NCBI GenBank assembly: GCA_903901915.1
Contig: CAIUSV010000030.1
Coordinates: 1-37,669 of the forward strand
Reading direction: 5' to 3'
Source: an uncultured Rhodospirillaceae bacterium
GTDB taxonomy: Bacteria; Pseudomonadota; Alphaproteobacteria; Rhodospirillales; Magnetospirillaceae
Length of the DNA stretch: 37,669 bases
The translations under genes and the position numbers were made by a program. The notes under the pieces were generated by a model. That model was not told where the DNA came from. It was given only the letters and a program-made list of their open reading frames with translations, and searched no databases. Shown here in pieces: positions 8,154-16,437 of this stretch. Position 1 is the first letter of the stretch. Each line of letters opens with the position of its first letter.

Positions 8154-8465
8154 TCAGCCGGCAACCGAGACGGCGCCGCCGATTTCGCGCTGTCGCGCGG
8201 CCAGTTGCTGCGCCTGGCGATACAGCAGGGCGGCGTGTGCGGGAATCTGATAAAGCTCCTTGCCGGTCTTGGTATCGCGATATTCGAGTATCGCCGAACC
8301 GGTGGTCGAATCCACCGTCGTGACCGGGCTGAAGTACAATGGGGAATCCGACGAAACGCCGAGAGACGCCGAGCCATCCTGCTGACGGGAATCCGCCGAC
8401 GCCCGTGCCCCCGCGGCTTGCGCCGACGCGACACTGCCCGAGGCTCTTAGGCCGTTGACGTCCAT
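8154..8465 (-). CDS. Small FlaG-like protein, copy 1
   Basis: 103 aa. The central segment YFSPVTTVDSTTGSAILEYRD, continuing with a KTGKELYQIP-type strand, resembles the conserved core of FlaG proteins (a short beta hairpin of the form 'vID..TGevI.qIP'). The C-terminal part is an Ala/Gln-rich helix. FlaG affects flagellar filament length in some bacteria. Here it lies upstream of flgI, which fits a flagellar role, but the similarity is weak and the function is inferred. GAGGAGAG precedes the start. The neighbouring gene at 8686-9135 is a paralogue. Confidence 0.65.
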   Translation of the reverse strand: MDVNGLRASGSVASAQAAGARASADSRQQDGSASLGVSSDSPLYFSPVTTVDSTTGSAILEYRDTKTGKELYQIPAHAALLYRQAQQLAARQREIGGAVSVAG

Positions 8466-8667
8466 TCCCGTCTCTCCTCGGAGAGGATGGTATTCAAGTG
8501 ATCATACCACGAAATTCTTCCGGCATCAGGACGGAAAATGCGACGACCGCCATCTTCCTCCGGATTTCCGCAAAAACACCTAAAGGCCCTCCCTTTCGGT
8601 CGGACCTGACTCAACACACCTGCGGCCTGCCTTTGTCCCAACCCGAACAGACCGGCCGGGACCGCAA

Positions 8668-8683
8668 GGCGCCAATCGGCGCC
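8668..8683 (-). other. GGCGCC hairpin downstream of FlaG-like copy 2
   Basis: GGCGCC, a 4-base loop GATT and a second GGCGCC lie just after the stop of the gene at 8686. The stem is strong but no run of T follows, so it is at best a processing or weak termination structure. The rest of the 220-base gap before copy 1 shows a TATGAT-like -10 near its end but no clear -35 partner. Confidence 0.35.
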
Positions 8684-8685
8684 CG

Positions 8686-9135
8686 TTAACCGCGGGACGA
8701 CGCCGAAACCGACGAAGTTCCCGTACCCACCGGAGCGGTCGGAGCCGGAGCGGAACTCACCGGAGCCACCGACGCGACCGGAGCCGGCGGCGCCTTGGCG
8801 GCGGCGGCGATGCTTTGCGCACCATCCGCAGTGGATTCGACCTTCACTTCCTTGGCCGCCTGACGCCGCGAGTATTCCTCGACGACCATGCGGGATGGAT
8901 AACTGGACACTTCCTTGCCGGAATTGCTGTCAAGCACCACCAGAAGTGCCAGTCCGGTATCGTTATCGACCTTGATCACCGGGCTGATGAAACGCGGCGC
9001 ATCATTGCTGGCGGCAACCGGGGCCGGCGCCGTGCTCGCGCTATCCTCCTGGACCGGGGCGCTTGATGCCAGCGGCATCGCTCCGTCCAGGCCCGAAGAC
9101 CCGATATTCGGGTTGGCTGCGATTGAGGTGGACAT
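8686..9135 (-). CDS. Small FlaG-like protein, copy 2
   Basis: 149 aa from the ATG that follows CAGGAGGGC; an upstream in-frame ATG at 9207 lacks a ribosome site and would cover the leader hairpin. Residues around FISPVIKVDNDTGLALLVV, then a SGKEVSSYPSRMVVEEYSRRQ segment, line up with copy 1 (SPVTTVD..TG.....RD..TGKELYQIP). The N-terminal third is Ser/Ala-rich, and the C-terminal ~50 residues are a low-complexity Ala/Pro/Val tail that copy 1 lacks. Probably flagellum-related by context. The two copies diverge strongly outside the core, so the duplication is old. Confidence 0.62.
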   Translation of the reverse strand: MSTSIAANPNIGSSGLDGAMPLASSAPVQEDSASTAPAPVAASNDAPRFISPVIKVDNDTGLALLVVLDSNSGKEVSSYPSRMVVEEYSRRQAAKEVKVESTADGAQSIAAAAKAPPAPVASVAPVSSAPAPTAPVGTGTSSVSASSRG

Positions 9136-9165
9136 TCTGCCCTCCTGACTTGGATTACGAAACAC

Positions 9166-9190
9166 CCTCGGGGAAATCGGCCCCCCGAGG
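9166..9190 (-). promoter_or_regulatory. Strong stem-loop in the leader of FlaG-like copy 2
   Basis: CCTCGGGG and CCCCGAGG form a perfect 8-bp GC-rich stem around a 9-base loop, 31-55 bases upstream of the ATG. No T-run follows, so it is unlikely to be a simple terminator for gmk, which lies upstream on the same strand. It may be a leader structure controlling translation or stability. Confidence 0.45.
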
Positions 9191-9270
9191 AATAGACCTT
9201 CTAGCACGTTTCAAACAGTAGCCGAATTGACAACAAAAATGCAACAGAAGTTTGCCGTCCCGGCCACCGC

Positions 9271-9915
9271 TCACTCCAGACCGCGCAGCCGGGTGACGAA
9301 GTCGTGCATGCCGACCTGACGCTCGCGCCTAAGACGCTCGGCGGTCAGAATGCCCTGGACCGAGGCGATGGAGGCTTCGACCTCGACGTTGACGACGATG
9401 TAGTCGTATTCCGGCCAATGACTCATCTCGTCGCCGGCCTTGGCCATGCGCTTGGCCACCACCTCGGCGGCATCCTGGGCGCGGGTGTGAAGCCGGCGCT
9501 CCAGTTCCTCGACCGATGGCGGCAGAACGAACACCGACACCAGATCGGCGCGGGCGCTCTGGCGCAGTTGCTGGGTGCCCTGCCAGTCGATGTCGAACAG
9601 CACGTCGCCCCCCCGGCTCAACACCGCCTCGACCGGGGCGCGCGGCGTGCCGTAATAGTTGTCGAACACCCTGGCGTGCTCCAGGAACTCACCGGCCTCG
9701 ACCATGCGTTGGAACCGTTCGACGGAGACGAAATAATAGTCCCGGCCGTCGACCTCGCCGGGGCGGGGTGCCCTGGTGGTCGCCGACACCGACATGGAAA
9801 TGGCGGAATCGCGCTGCAACAGCGCCCGCGAGATGGTGGTCTTGCCGGCGCCCGACGGCGACGACATCACCAGCATCAGCCCACGCCGGCCGATGGGAGG
9901 AAGAATATGGGACAT
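9271..9915 (-). CDS. gmk: Guanylate kinase
   Basis: Phosphorylates GMP to GDP with ATP in the cytoplasm. The 214-aa product has the P-loop SSPSGAGKTT near residues 18-27, followed by SVSATTRAPRPGEVDGRDY, the GMP-binding signature, and the FDIDWQGTQQLR segment. Length is normal for the family. It begins five bases after the stop of the yicC-type gene, and yicC-gmk pairs are common in proteobacteria. The ribosome binding site is weak, which fits translational coupling. Confidence 0.96.
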   Translation of the reverse strand: MSHILPPIGRRGLMLVMSSPSGAGKTTISRALLQRDSAISMSVSATTRAPRPGEVDGRDYYFVSVERFQRMVEAGEFLEHARVFDNYYGTPRAPVEAVLSRGGDVLFDIDWQGTQQLRQSARADLVSVFVLPPSVEELERRLHTRAQDAAEVVAKRMAKAGDEMSHWPEYDYIVVNVEVEASIASVQGILTAERLRRERQVGMHDFVTRLRGLE

Positions 9916-9920
9916 GGTAT

Positions 9921-10820
9921 CTACTCGATGTTCTGGACCTGCTCTTTGAACTGGTCGATCACGGCCTTGAGATCGAGGCCGACCCGGGTCAGCTCCACAT
10001 CCGACGATTTGGAGCACAGGGTATTGGCCTCGCGGTTGAATTCCTGCGCCAGGAAGTCGAGCTTGCGGCCGATGGCGCCGCCCTGGCCGATCAGCTGGCG
10101 CGCCGCCTCGACATGGGCCTTGAGGCGGTCGAGTTCTTCCCGCACGTCGGCCTTGACCACCAGCAGCGCCACCTCCTGCGCCACCCGCTCCTCCGCCAGG
10201 GTCGGCGCCGCTTCCAGCACCGCCGCCAGCTGGGCACGGAAGCGATCACGGATGGCGTCGGGGCGCAACGCGGCGCATTCGCCGGCCCGGACCGACAGGG
10301 CGGCGATCTCGTCCAGTTGCGACGTCAGCACGGCGCCGATCCGACCGCCCTCGTCATTGCGCATGGCGGCGAGTTGATCGAGCATGCTGTCGAGCGTCGC
10401 CTTCATGGCGGTCTCGCGGGCCCGGCGCGATTCCTCGGTCTCGCCCCGTTCGGCATCGACCACCGGTTCCAGTACGCCCTTGATGGCGAGAAGGCCGTCG
10501 AGGCGGGCGGGGGCGACACCGGGAAAGCGCCCTTCCCACTCCTTGCACATGGACAGCAGCTGCGCCAGCAGCGGCGTGTTGACCTGGACTTGCGACTGCT
10601 CGCCGACCCGGCTGACCGACAGCGACAGCTGGACATTGCCGCGCTTGAGACGCCTGGCCGCCGCCTCGCGGGCGTAAACCTCCAAGGCATCGTGGCCGAA
10701 GGCCAGCCGGCAGCGGATTTCCAGGCCACGGCCATTGACGCTTTTCGCCTCCCACACCCAGGAAATCTGGGCGTCACGCCCCTCGGCGCGGGCATAGCCG
10801 GTCATGCTGGCGACGGTCAC
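9921..10820 (-). CDS. yicC: YicC-family protein
   Basis: 299 aa using a GTG start (VTVASMTGYARAEG...), chosen because AGGAAGGGG lies correctly upstream; the ATG at 10805 has no ribosome site. The MTGYARAEG start, the VWEAKSVNGRGLEIRCRL motif and the C-terminal EFNREANTLCSKSSD stretch followed by VIDQFKEQVQNIE are diagnostic of the family. YicC proteins are endoribonucleases or RNase adaptors in enteric bacteria; the role here is by family. It is immediately upstream of gmk in the same operon. Confidence 0.93.
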   Translation of the reverse strand: MTVASMTGYARAEGRDAQISWVWEAKSVNGRGLEIRCRLAFGHDALEVYAREAAARRLKRGNVQLSLSVSRVGEQSQVQVNTPLLAQLLSMCKEWEGRFPGVAPARLDGLLAIKGVLEPVVDAERGETEESRRARETAMKATLDSMLDQLAAMRNDEGGRIGAVLTSQLDEIAALSVRAGECAALRPDAIRDRFRAQLAAVLEAAPTLAEERVAQEVALLVVKADVREELDRLKAHVEAARQLIGQGGAIGRKLDFLAQEFNREANTLCSKSSDVELTRVGLDLKAVIDQFKEQVQNIE

Positions 10821-10922
10821 GGTATTCCCCTTCCTGCTGCGATCGCGGCCGTTATAGCCCCGACGGCGGCGGCCAACAACTGCCACCTTCCGCCCCACCC
10901 ACCGGCGCGCTATCCTTTGGCC

Positions 10923-11366
10923 ATGAACGAACGCCGCCGACCGCAACGGGGCCGCCCCAACGTCATCGAGATCGTCGTGCGGGTTCCCGCCGACAAGGCC
11001 GACGCGGTGCGCGCCTATGCCGGGCGGGTGTCGCGCCGGCGCAATCCCGCCAGCCGCGACGAGGTGCTGGAACGTCTGCGCGACCATGTGGACGTGCTGC
11101 GGCGTTTTGGCGTCAAGTCGCTGGCGCTGTTCGGCTCGGTGGTGCGCGACCAGGCCAAGCCCACCAGCGACATCGACCTGATGGTGGAGTTCCATCCCGG
11201 CCAGCCCGGCGGCCTGTTCCGCTATGTCGAACTGAAGCAGGCGCTGGAAGGGCTGCTGGGCCGCCCGGTGGACCTGATCACCTCGGGAAACATCAAGCCC
11301 CGCCTGCGCACTCGTATCCTGGCGGAATGCATTCCGGTATTCGACGAGGAGGCGGGCAAGCTTTGA
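10923..11366 (+). CDS. mntA: MntA-type nucleotidyltransferase antitoxin
   Basis: 147 aa. The minimal nucleotidyltransferase motif is complete: GS at residues 71-72, ten residues, then DID at 83-85 (GSX10DXD). Proteins of this kind are antitoxins that inactivate the paired HepT RNase by attaching AMP to a tyrosine. The next gene is a hepT, overlapping it by four bases. Unusually the first ~60 residues, including RGRPNVIEIVVRVPADKAD, are an extra N-terminal part not needed for the minimal fold. The gene is divergent from yicC; the 102-base gap between them holds no promoter I would defend. Confidence 0.88.
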   Translation: MNERRRPQRGRPNVIEIVVRVPADKADAVRAYAGRVSRRRNPASRDEVLERLRDHVDVLRRFGVKSLALFGSVVRDQAKPTSDIDLMVEFHPGQPGGLFRYVELKQALEGLLGRPVDLITSGNIKPRLRTRILAECIPVFDEEAGKL

Positions 11367-11710
11367 CCTTCAAGGACTGGCGGGTGCGTATCGAGGACAT
11401 CCTGGAGGCCATCGAGCGTATCCGGCGTTATACCGCCGGCATGACCGAGGCCCAATTCGTCGCCGACGACCGGTCGGTGGACGCGGTCATCCGCAATCTG
11501 GAAATCGTCGGCGAGGCGGCGAAGCGGGTGCCCTCCCACGTCACCGATCGCCATCCCGAGATCCCCTGGAGCCGGATGACCGAGATGCGCAATATCCTGG
11601 TCCACGAATACCACTCGGTCGATGCCGCCATCGTCTACGACAGCGCCCGCCACGACCTGCCGCCGCTGGTGGCGCCGTTGAAGGCGCTGTTGAACGAGAA
11701 AGAGGCGTGA
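11363..11710 (+). CDS. hepT: HepT-type RNase toxin (DUF86 family)
   Basis: 115 aa, a helical HEPN protein. The active-site motif RX4HXY is intact as R76, H81 and Y83 (RNILVHEY); the tyrosine is the residue AMPylated by MntA in characterised pairs. I place the start at a TTG overlapping the mntA stop (TTGA), preceded by GAGGAGG; no ATG lies in a sensible position, and a start further upstream at 11327 would overlap mntA by 40 bases. It overlaps the following dehydrogenase gene by four bases (GTGA). Predicted to be a functional toxin-antitoxin pair with mntA. Confidence 0.87.
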   Translation: MTFKDWRVRIEDILEAIERIRRYTAGMTEAQFVADDRSVDAVIRNLEIVGEAAKRVPSHVTDRHPEIPWSRMTEMRNILVHEYHSVDAAIVYDSARHDLPPLVAPLKALLNEKEA

Positions 11711-12462
11711 CCGCGACGACGGTCCTCATCACCGGCGCCTCGTCCGGCCTGGGCGCGGGGCTGGCTCGGGATTACGCCGCGTCCGGAACCACCCTGTTCC
11801 TCTGCGGCCGCGATACCACCCGGCTGGAGGCGGTGGCCGCCTCGTGCCGCGAGCGGGGCGCCCGGGTGCATGCCGAGATTCTCGACGTCACCGACGCCCC
11901 GGCGATGCGCCACTGGGTCGAGAGCTGCGACGCCATCCGCCCCCTCGATCTGGTGATCGCCAACGCCGGCATTTCCATCGCCACCCTGGGCGGCGGGGAG
12001 GACGACCGGCACACCCGCGCCACCTTCGCCGTCAACCTGGACGGCACGCTGAACACGGTGCTGCCGGCGCTGCCCTTCCTGCGGGCCCGGCGGCGCGGCC
12101 ATGTGGCGCTGATGAGTTCGCTGGCCTCGTTCCGCGGCTTCGCCGGCGCCCAGGCCTATTGCGCCTCCAAGGCGGCGGTCAGGCTGTGGGGCGAAGGGTT
12201 GCGCCCGACGCTGGCCGACGACGGCATCACCGTGTCGGTGATCTGTCCCGGCTTCGTCGACACCCCGATGACCCGGATCAACACCTGCCCGATGCCGTTC
12301 CTGCTGGACGTGGACACCGCCGTCGCCATCATCCGGCGCGGCCTGGACCACGGACGCGGCCGCATCGCCTTTCCCTGGCAGACCCACCTGATGGCCCGGC
12401 TTGCCGGCAGCCTGCCCGACCGCCTGATGGACGCCATCGCCCGGCGGATGCCGAGGAAATAG
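11707..12462 (+). CDS. Short-chain dehydrogenase/reductase (SDR)
   Basis: 251 aa with a complete classical SDR set: TGASSGLG at residues 9-16 for cofactor binding, NAG at 86-88, Ser138 and YCASK at 151-155 (Tyr and Lys catalytic). The Arg in CGRD suggests NADP(H) preference. The GTG start overlaps the hepT stop by four bases and AAAGAGG lies upstream, so translation is coupled to the toxin-antitoxin pair. The substrate cannot be told. The C-terminal region (residues 200-251) is rich in hydrophobic and basic residues and may associate with membranes. Confidence 0.9.
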   Translation: MTATTVLITGASSGLGAGLARDYAASGTTLFLCGRDTTRLEAVAASCRERGARVHAEILDVTDAPAMRHWVESCDAIRPLDLVIANAGISIATLGGGEDDRHTRATFAVNLDGTLNTVLPALPFLRARRRGHVALMSSLASFRGFAGAQAYCASKAAVRLWGEGLRPTLADDGITVSVICPGFVDTPMTRINTCPMPFLLDVDTAVAIIRRGLDHGRGRIAFPWQTHLMARLAGSLPDRLMDAIARRMPRK

Positions 12463-12536
12463 CGATGTCGGGCTTTGTTGGTTATCGCCCGATCCGATTT
12501 CCGCTATTTTGCCGGTGAGCCCTTGGAGAGCCCCCG

Positions 12537-13571
12537 ATGACGATCGACCGAGACCTTCACGCCGGAGCCGAACCGGGCCTGCGTTTTGCCATGCTGATGA
12601 CCCCCGACGGGCGGGTCATGGACCTGGGATGGAAGGACGTCGAGAAGTGGAGGCCGGCCGACGGCTTCCTTTGGGTCCACCTCGAACGCGACGACCCCAC
12701 GGCGCAAGCCTGGGTGAGAGGACCGGCCGGCATCGACCAGCTGGTGGCGCTGGCATTGCTTGCCGAGGAATCGCGCCCCCGGGTCGAGGATGTGGACGAC
12801 GACCTGCTGGTGGTGCTGCGCGGCGTCAACAAGGTGCAGCCCGGTGATCCGTGCGAGGACGATATCGACACCCAACTGGTGCCGATCCATATCTGGATGA
12901 CCGCCAGCCGCTGCATCTCGCTGCGCGACAAGGCCCACAGCCTCAACGCGCTTCGCGATCTGCGCCTGACCATGATGACCGGCAAGGGGCCGCGCTCGGC
13001 CGGCACCCTGATGTCGAGGATCGCCGAGAAGGTCGCCGATCACCTGGGCGATCTGGTGGCCGAGGTCGAGGACGAGATTTCCGACCTGGAGGATCGCATC
13101 GGCGAGGGCGAGAACGGGCCGGACCTTCGCAGCGGCATCGCCGCGACCCGGCGCCGCGTCGTCCAGTTCCGCCGCTATCTGGCGCCCCAGCGCGACGCGC
13201 TCTACCGCCTGCGCCATGACGACGCCAGTTGGCTGACCAAGGACGCCAAGAAGCACCTGCGCGAGGTCAACGACCGCCTGATCAGCCATCTGGAGGATTT
13301 GGACGAAATCCGCCAGCGCGCCTCGATCCTTCAGGAGGAACTGGGAACCATGGTGGCCGAGCAGACCAATCGCAACACCTTCGCCCTGTCCATCGTCACC
13401 GTCGTGATGCTGCCGATGACCTTCATCACCGGCTATTTCGGCATGAACACCGGCGCCCTGCCCTTCGGCACCGAGCACCCTTACGGTACCGGGATCGCCA
13501 CCCTCATCATCGGCGTGGTCGGTCTCGTCACCGGCTTGGTCCTGCGCTACGGCATCCGCGGGAGACGGTAG
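12537..13571 (+). CDS. CorA-family metal transporter, ZntB-like
   Basis: 344 aa. The C-terminal signature is clear: a first membrane helix (FALSIVTVVMLPMTFITGYF), the GMN loop at about residues 302-304 (YFGMNTG), and a second helix before a short basic tail. The loop reads GMNTGALPF, which is typical of the ZntB/zinc branch and not of the magnesium CorA form with GMNF.. P.E. The long N-terminal cytoplasmic domain includes coiled-coil residues 180-275. Family members form pentameric channels; zinc transport is inferred. It faces the membrane-protein gene at 13587 tail to tail with 15 bases between them. Confidence 0.9.
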   Translation: MTIDRDLHAGAEPGLRFAMLMTPDGRVMDLGWKDVEKWRPADGFLWVHLERDDPTAQAWVRGPAGIDQLVALALLAEESRPRVEDVDDDLLVVLRGVNKVQPGDPCEDDIDTQLVPIHIWMTASRCISLRDKAHSLNALRDLRLTMMTGKGPRSAGTLMSRIAEKVADHLGDLVAEVEDEISDLEDRIGEGENGPDLRSGIAATRRRVVQFRRYLAPQRDALYRLRHDDASWLTKDAKKHLREVNDRLISHLEDLDEIRQRASILQEELGTMVAEQTNRNTFALSIVTVVMLPMTFITGYFGMNTGALPFGTEHPYGTGIATLIIGVVGLVTGLVLRYGIRGRR

Positions 13572-13586
13572 GGAGGGGGAAGGCGG

Positions 13587-15020
13587 CTACCCCGTCCCCC
13601 CACCAGCCTTGTCGCGCTCGGACTGGTCGGCCAGCGCCTTGTTCTCGGCGGCGATGGCCATGCGCCGAACGCCGGCGAAACGCTGATCAAGGCGGACGGC
13701 GCCGACCACGGCGGTGAACAGCGCCAGCCATACCACCCGGTTCTGATAGCGGTCGTGGGGATTGGAGATGGCGCCACAGACGAAGGCGTTGCCCAGGATC
13801 GCCGCCACCACCAGCAAGGCCAGCCCGGTGGTGGTGCGGTCGCGACGGCGCCATGCCACCAGCAGCAATGCCAGGGTCACCACCTCGGCGGCCTGATTGA
13901 TCGGCACCTGAAAGGCGTTGAGGGCATCGAAGGCGATGGCCGGGCGCCGTTGCTGGCGGGCAAACCGGAATTCCTTGAACTCGTCGGGATAACGCCGGAG
14001 CTGGGTCTTGACGAAGTGCCAGGTCATCGGCACCAGATCCTCGCCGCTGTCGATGGACTCGATCTGGTCGATCATGTTGTCCGCCGCCGCCTCCAGCACC
14101 CGCAGGGGGAAGCGGCGGATGGCGTCATGGACGATGAACCCGGCCTCGTCATGCAGGGCCTTCCAGCCGCCCATCTCGTCGAATGGACTGTCACCCCACA
14201 GGAACTCGTCGGCGGTGCGCGGCAGTTCGTCCTTGTGGTCGCACATCTCCAACTGGACGCCCTGGGGACAGACCTCGTCGAGATAGGCCTTGGCGATGCC
14301 GTTCTGGACGAACAGCGCCAGTTGCAGCACCTGTCCCGATTCGCTGAAGACAAAGCGGCCCATGGCGAAATAATGAACGGTCGGCACCGTCAGGATGCCG
14401 CACACGATGGCGGCGCTCGCCACCCCCAGCCGCGGCCGCGGCATCCGCCGCAGGAACCGCGACAGCCCCCACATCGCCAGCAGCACCAGCAGCAGTCCGG
14501 CCGCCACCGCCACATGCGACATGTGGACGCAGATGGCCAGGGCGGTAACGATGCCCAGCGCCCAGCGGCGCCGATACGACAACCCCTCGCCGAACGCCAG
14601 GGCGGCGATGCCCAGGACGGCGACCCCGGCGAAGACATCGGCCAGCAGCTGCGACGCCACCCAGGGCAGGCCGGTGAACAGCGCCAGCCCCAGACCGACC
14701 CCCAGGAACACCATGTGGCGCCAGCGCCCGATGAAGCCCATCACCGCTTCATGCAGCACCCAGGTGGTCAGAATGGCGTGCAGCAGCGGCATCGCCCACA
14801 AGGTGCCGAACAGCCGAGCCACCGTGCACATCATGCCATAGGTCATGATGCGCCAGACGATGGGCTGGAACGTGAAGGCCATCTCCACGTAGTCCTCGCT
14901 GTCGAAGTAGATCAGCGGATAGCCGTTCCACAGCGCCGGCGCCATCAGCAGCACCACCACCAGCACGAAGGTCAGCGCGTGCCACGCCAGCTTCCAGCCG
15001 GTAAGGGGGACCCTGGCCAT
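13587..15020 (-). CDS. Polytopic membrane protein, possibly GT-C-like
   Basis: 477 aa from the ATG five bases after the cysS stop; longer starts would lie inside cysS. About ten hydrophobic segments are visible. The first loop contains NGYPLIYFDSEDYVE, and the third part has a soluble region (about residues 230-350) rich in charged residues with the motif VPMTWHFVKTQLRRYPDEF. Near the end NPHDRYQNRVVWLALF precedes the last helix; a D-R-Y-x-x-R-x near the final helices and an acidic first loop are seen in GT-C glycosyltransferases, but I do not recognise the family with confidence. It is the last gene of the nadE-gltX-cysS operon. Confidence 0.8.
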   Translation of the reverse strand: MARVPLTGWKLAWHALTFVLVVVLLMAPALWNGYPLIYFDSEDYVEMAFTFQPIVWRIMTYGMMCTVARLFGTLWAMPLLHAILTTWVLHEAVMGFIGRWRHMVFLGVGLGLALFTGLPWVASQLLADVFAGVAVLGIAALAFGEGLSYRRRWALGIVTALAICVHMSHVAVAAGLLLVLLAMWGLSRFLRRMPRPRLGVASAAIVCGILTVPTVHYFAMGRFVFSESGQVLQLALFVQNGIAKAYLDEVCPQGVQLEMCDHKDELPRTADEFLWGDSPFDEMGGWKALHDEAGFIVHDAIRRFPLRVLEAAADNMIDQIESIDSGEDLVPMTWHFVKTQLRRYPDEFKEFRFARQQRRPAIAFDALNAFQVPINQAAEVVTLALLLVAWRRRDRTTTGLALLVVAAILGNAFVCGAISNPHDRYQNRVVWLALFTAVVGAVRLDQRFAGVRRMAIAAENKALADQSERDKAGGGTG

Positions 15021-15025
15021 CAGCC

Positions 15026-16414
15026 TTAAGCCCTTTTCCAACTGGTGCCGGCGGCGCCGTCCTCCAGCACCACGCCCCGCTCGGCGAGGTCCTTGCGGAT
15101 GCGGTCGGCCTCGGCGAAATTCCGCGCCTTGCGAGCCTCGGCGCGGGCGACGATGGCGGCTTCGATGTCGGCATCCGACGGACCTCCGACGGCGGCGCCC
15201 CGGAACCACGCCTCGGGAGACTGGCCCAGCAGCCCGAGCAGACGGCCCGATGCCAGCAGCGCGCCTTTGCAGCGCGCCTTGTCTTCCAGGTGGGCCGCCT
15301 TGTTCAGGGCGGAGGCCTGCTCGTGGAGGTGGCTGATGGCCAGCGGCGTGTTCAGATCATCCTCCAGCGCCGCCAGCACCGGCGTCGGCACCACGTCATA
15401 GCCGTTGGCGTCGATGTCGGCCACGGCGCGTAGCGCGGTATAGAGGCGATCCAGCGTCGTCCTGGCCTGGCGCAACGCCTCGGCGGTCCAGTCGAACGGC
15501 TGGTGGTAATGGGTGGCAAGCATGGCCAGCCGGATGGCTTCGCCCCCTTGCGTCTCGTTGGGGGCCTGGTCCAGCAGATCGCGCACGGTAAAGAAGTTGC
15601 CCAGCGACTTGGACATCTTCTCGCCTTCCACCATCAGCCAGCCGTTATGCAGCCAATAGCGGGCGAACGGCTTGCCGTTGGCGCAGGTGCTTTGGGCAAT
15701 CTCGTTCTCGTGATGAGGAAACACCAGATCCTGGCCGCCGCCGTGGATGTCGAAGGTGGCGCCCAGATGCTCCAGGCTCATGGCGGAACATTCGATGTGC
15801 CAGCCCGGACGGCCGCGTCCCCACGGCGAGTCCCAGCCCGGCAGCTCGGGTGGCGACGGCTTCCACAGCACGAAATCGCCGGGATCGTTCTTGTAGGGCG
15901 CCACCTCGACGCGGGCACCGGCGATCATCTCGTCCTTGCTGCGGCCGGAAAATGCCCCGTATTCGGCCATGGAGCCGACGGCGAACAGCACATGGCCCTC
16001 GGCCTCGTAGGCATGGCCCGTGGCGATCAACCGGCCGATCATGGCGATCATCTGGGCGATATGGGCGGTGGCGCGCGGCTCGACGTCGGGGGCCAGGCAG
16101 TTCAGCGCCGCCATGTCCTCGTGGAACAAGCGGGTGGTGCGTTCGGTGATCACGGCGATCGTCTCGCCCGAATCCTTGGCCCTGGCGTTGATCTTGTCGT
16201 CCACGTCGGTGATGTTGCGGACATAGCGCACCGACGGGTACAGCGCCTTGAGCAGACGGTAGAGCACATCGAACACGATCACCGGCCGGGCGTTGCCGAT
16301 ATGGGCACGGTCATAGACGGTGGGGCCGCAGACATACATGCCGACATGGCCGGGATTCAGCGGCTCGAAGACGTCCTTGCGCCGCGTCAGGGTGTTGTAG
16401 AGAACCAAGGGCAC
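15026..16414 (-). CDS. cysS: Cysteinyl-tRNA synthetase
   Basis: Charges tRNA-Cys. The 462-aa product has C29 in YVCGPTVYD (zinc ligand), the HIGH-type motif HIGN at 38-41, GWHIECSAM with further zinc-ligand region, and KMSKS at 266-270. All expected elements are intact and length is normal. The start is GTG, with GGGAG nine bases upstream. It follows gltX by 23 bases and precedes the membrane-protein gene by five bases. Confidence 0.97.
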   Translation of the reverse strand: MPLVLYNTLTRRKDVFEPLNPGHVGMYVCGPTVYDRAHIGNARPVIVFDVLYRLLKALYPSVRYVRNITDVDDKINARAKDSGETIAVITERTTRLFHEDMAALNCLAPDVEPRATAHIAQMIAMIGRLIATGHAYEAEGHVLFAVGSMAEYGAFSGRSKDEMIAGARVEVAPYKNDPGDFVLWKPSPPELPGWDSPWGRGRPGWHIECSAMSLEHLGATFDIHGGGQDLVFPHHENEIAQSTCANGKPFARYWLHNGWLMVEGEKMSKSLGNFFTVRDLLDQAPNETQGGEAIRLAMLATHYHQPFDWTAEALRQARTTLDRLYTALRAVADIDANGYDVVPTPVLAALEDDLNTPLAISHLHEQASALNKAAHLEDKARCKGALLASGRLLGLLGQSPEAWFRGAAVGGPSDADIEAAIVARAEARKARNFAEADRIRKDLAERGVVLEDGAAGTSWKRA

Positions 16415-16437
16415 CGATCAGACTCCCGGAATCATGC

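Noticed and set aside
9220-9250. Sigma-54-like GGCAAA..TTGCA upstream of FlaG-like copy 2
   Set aside because: The GG to GC distance is 12 bases where 10 is required, and the -24 box lacks TGGCAC.
15569-16149. Short plus-strand frames opposite cysS
   Set aside because: They are antisense to intact cysS motifs (HIGN, KMSKS) and lack any recognisable feature.
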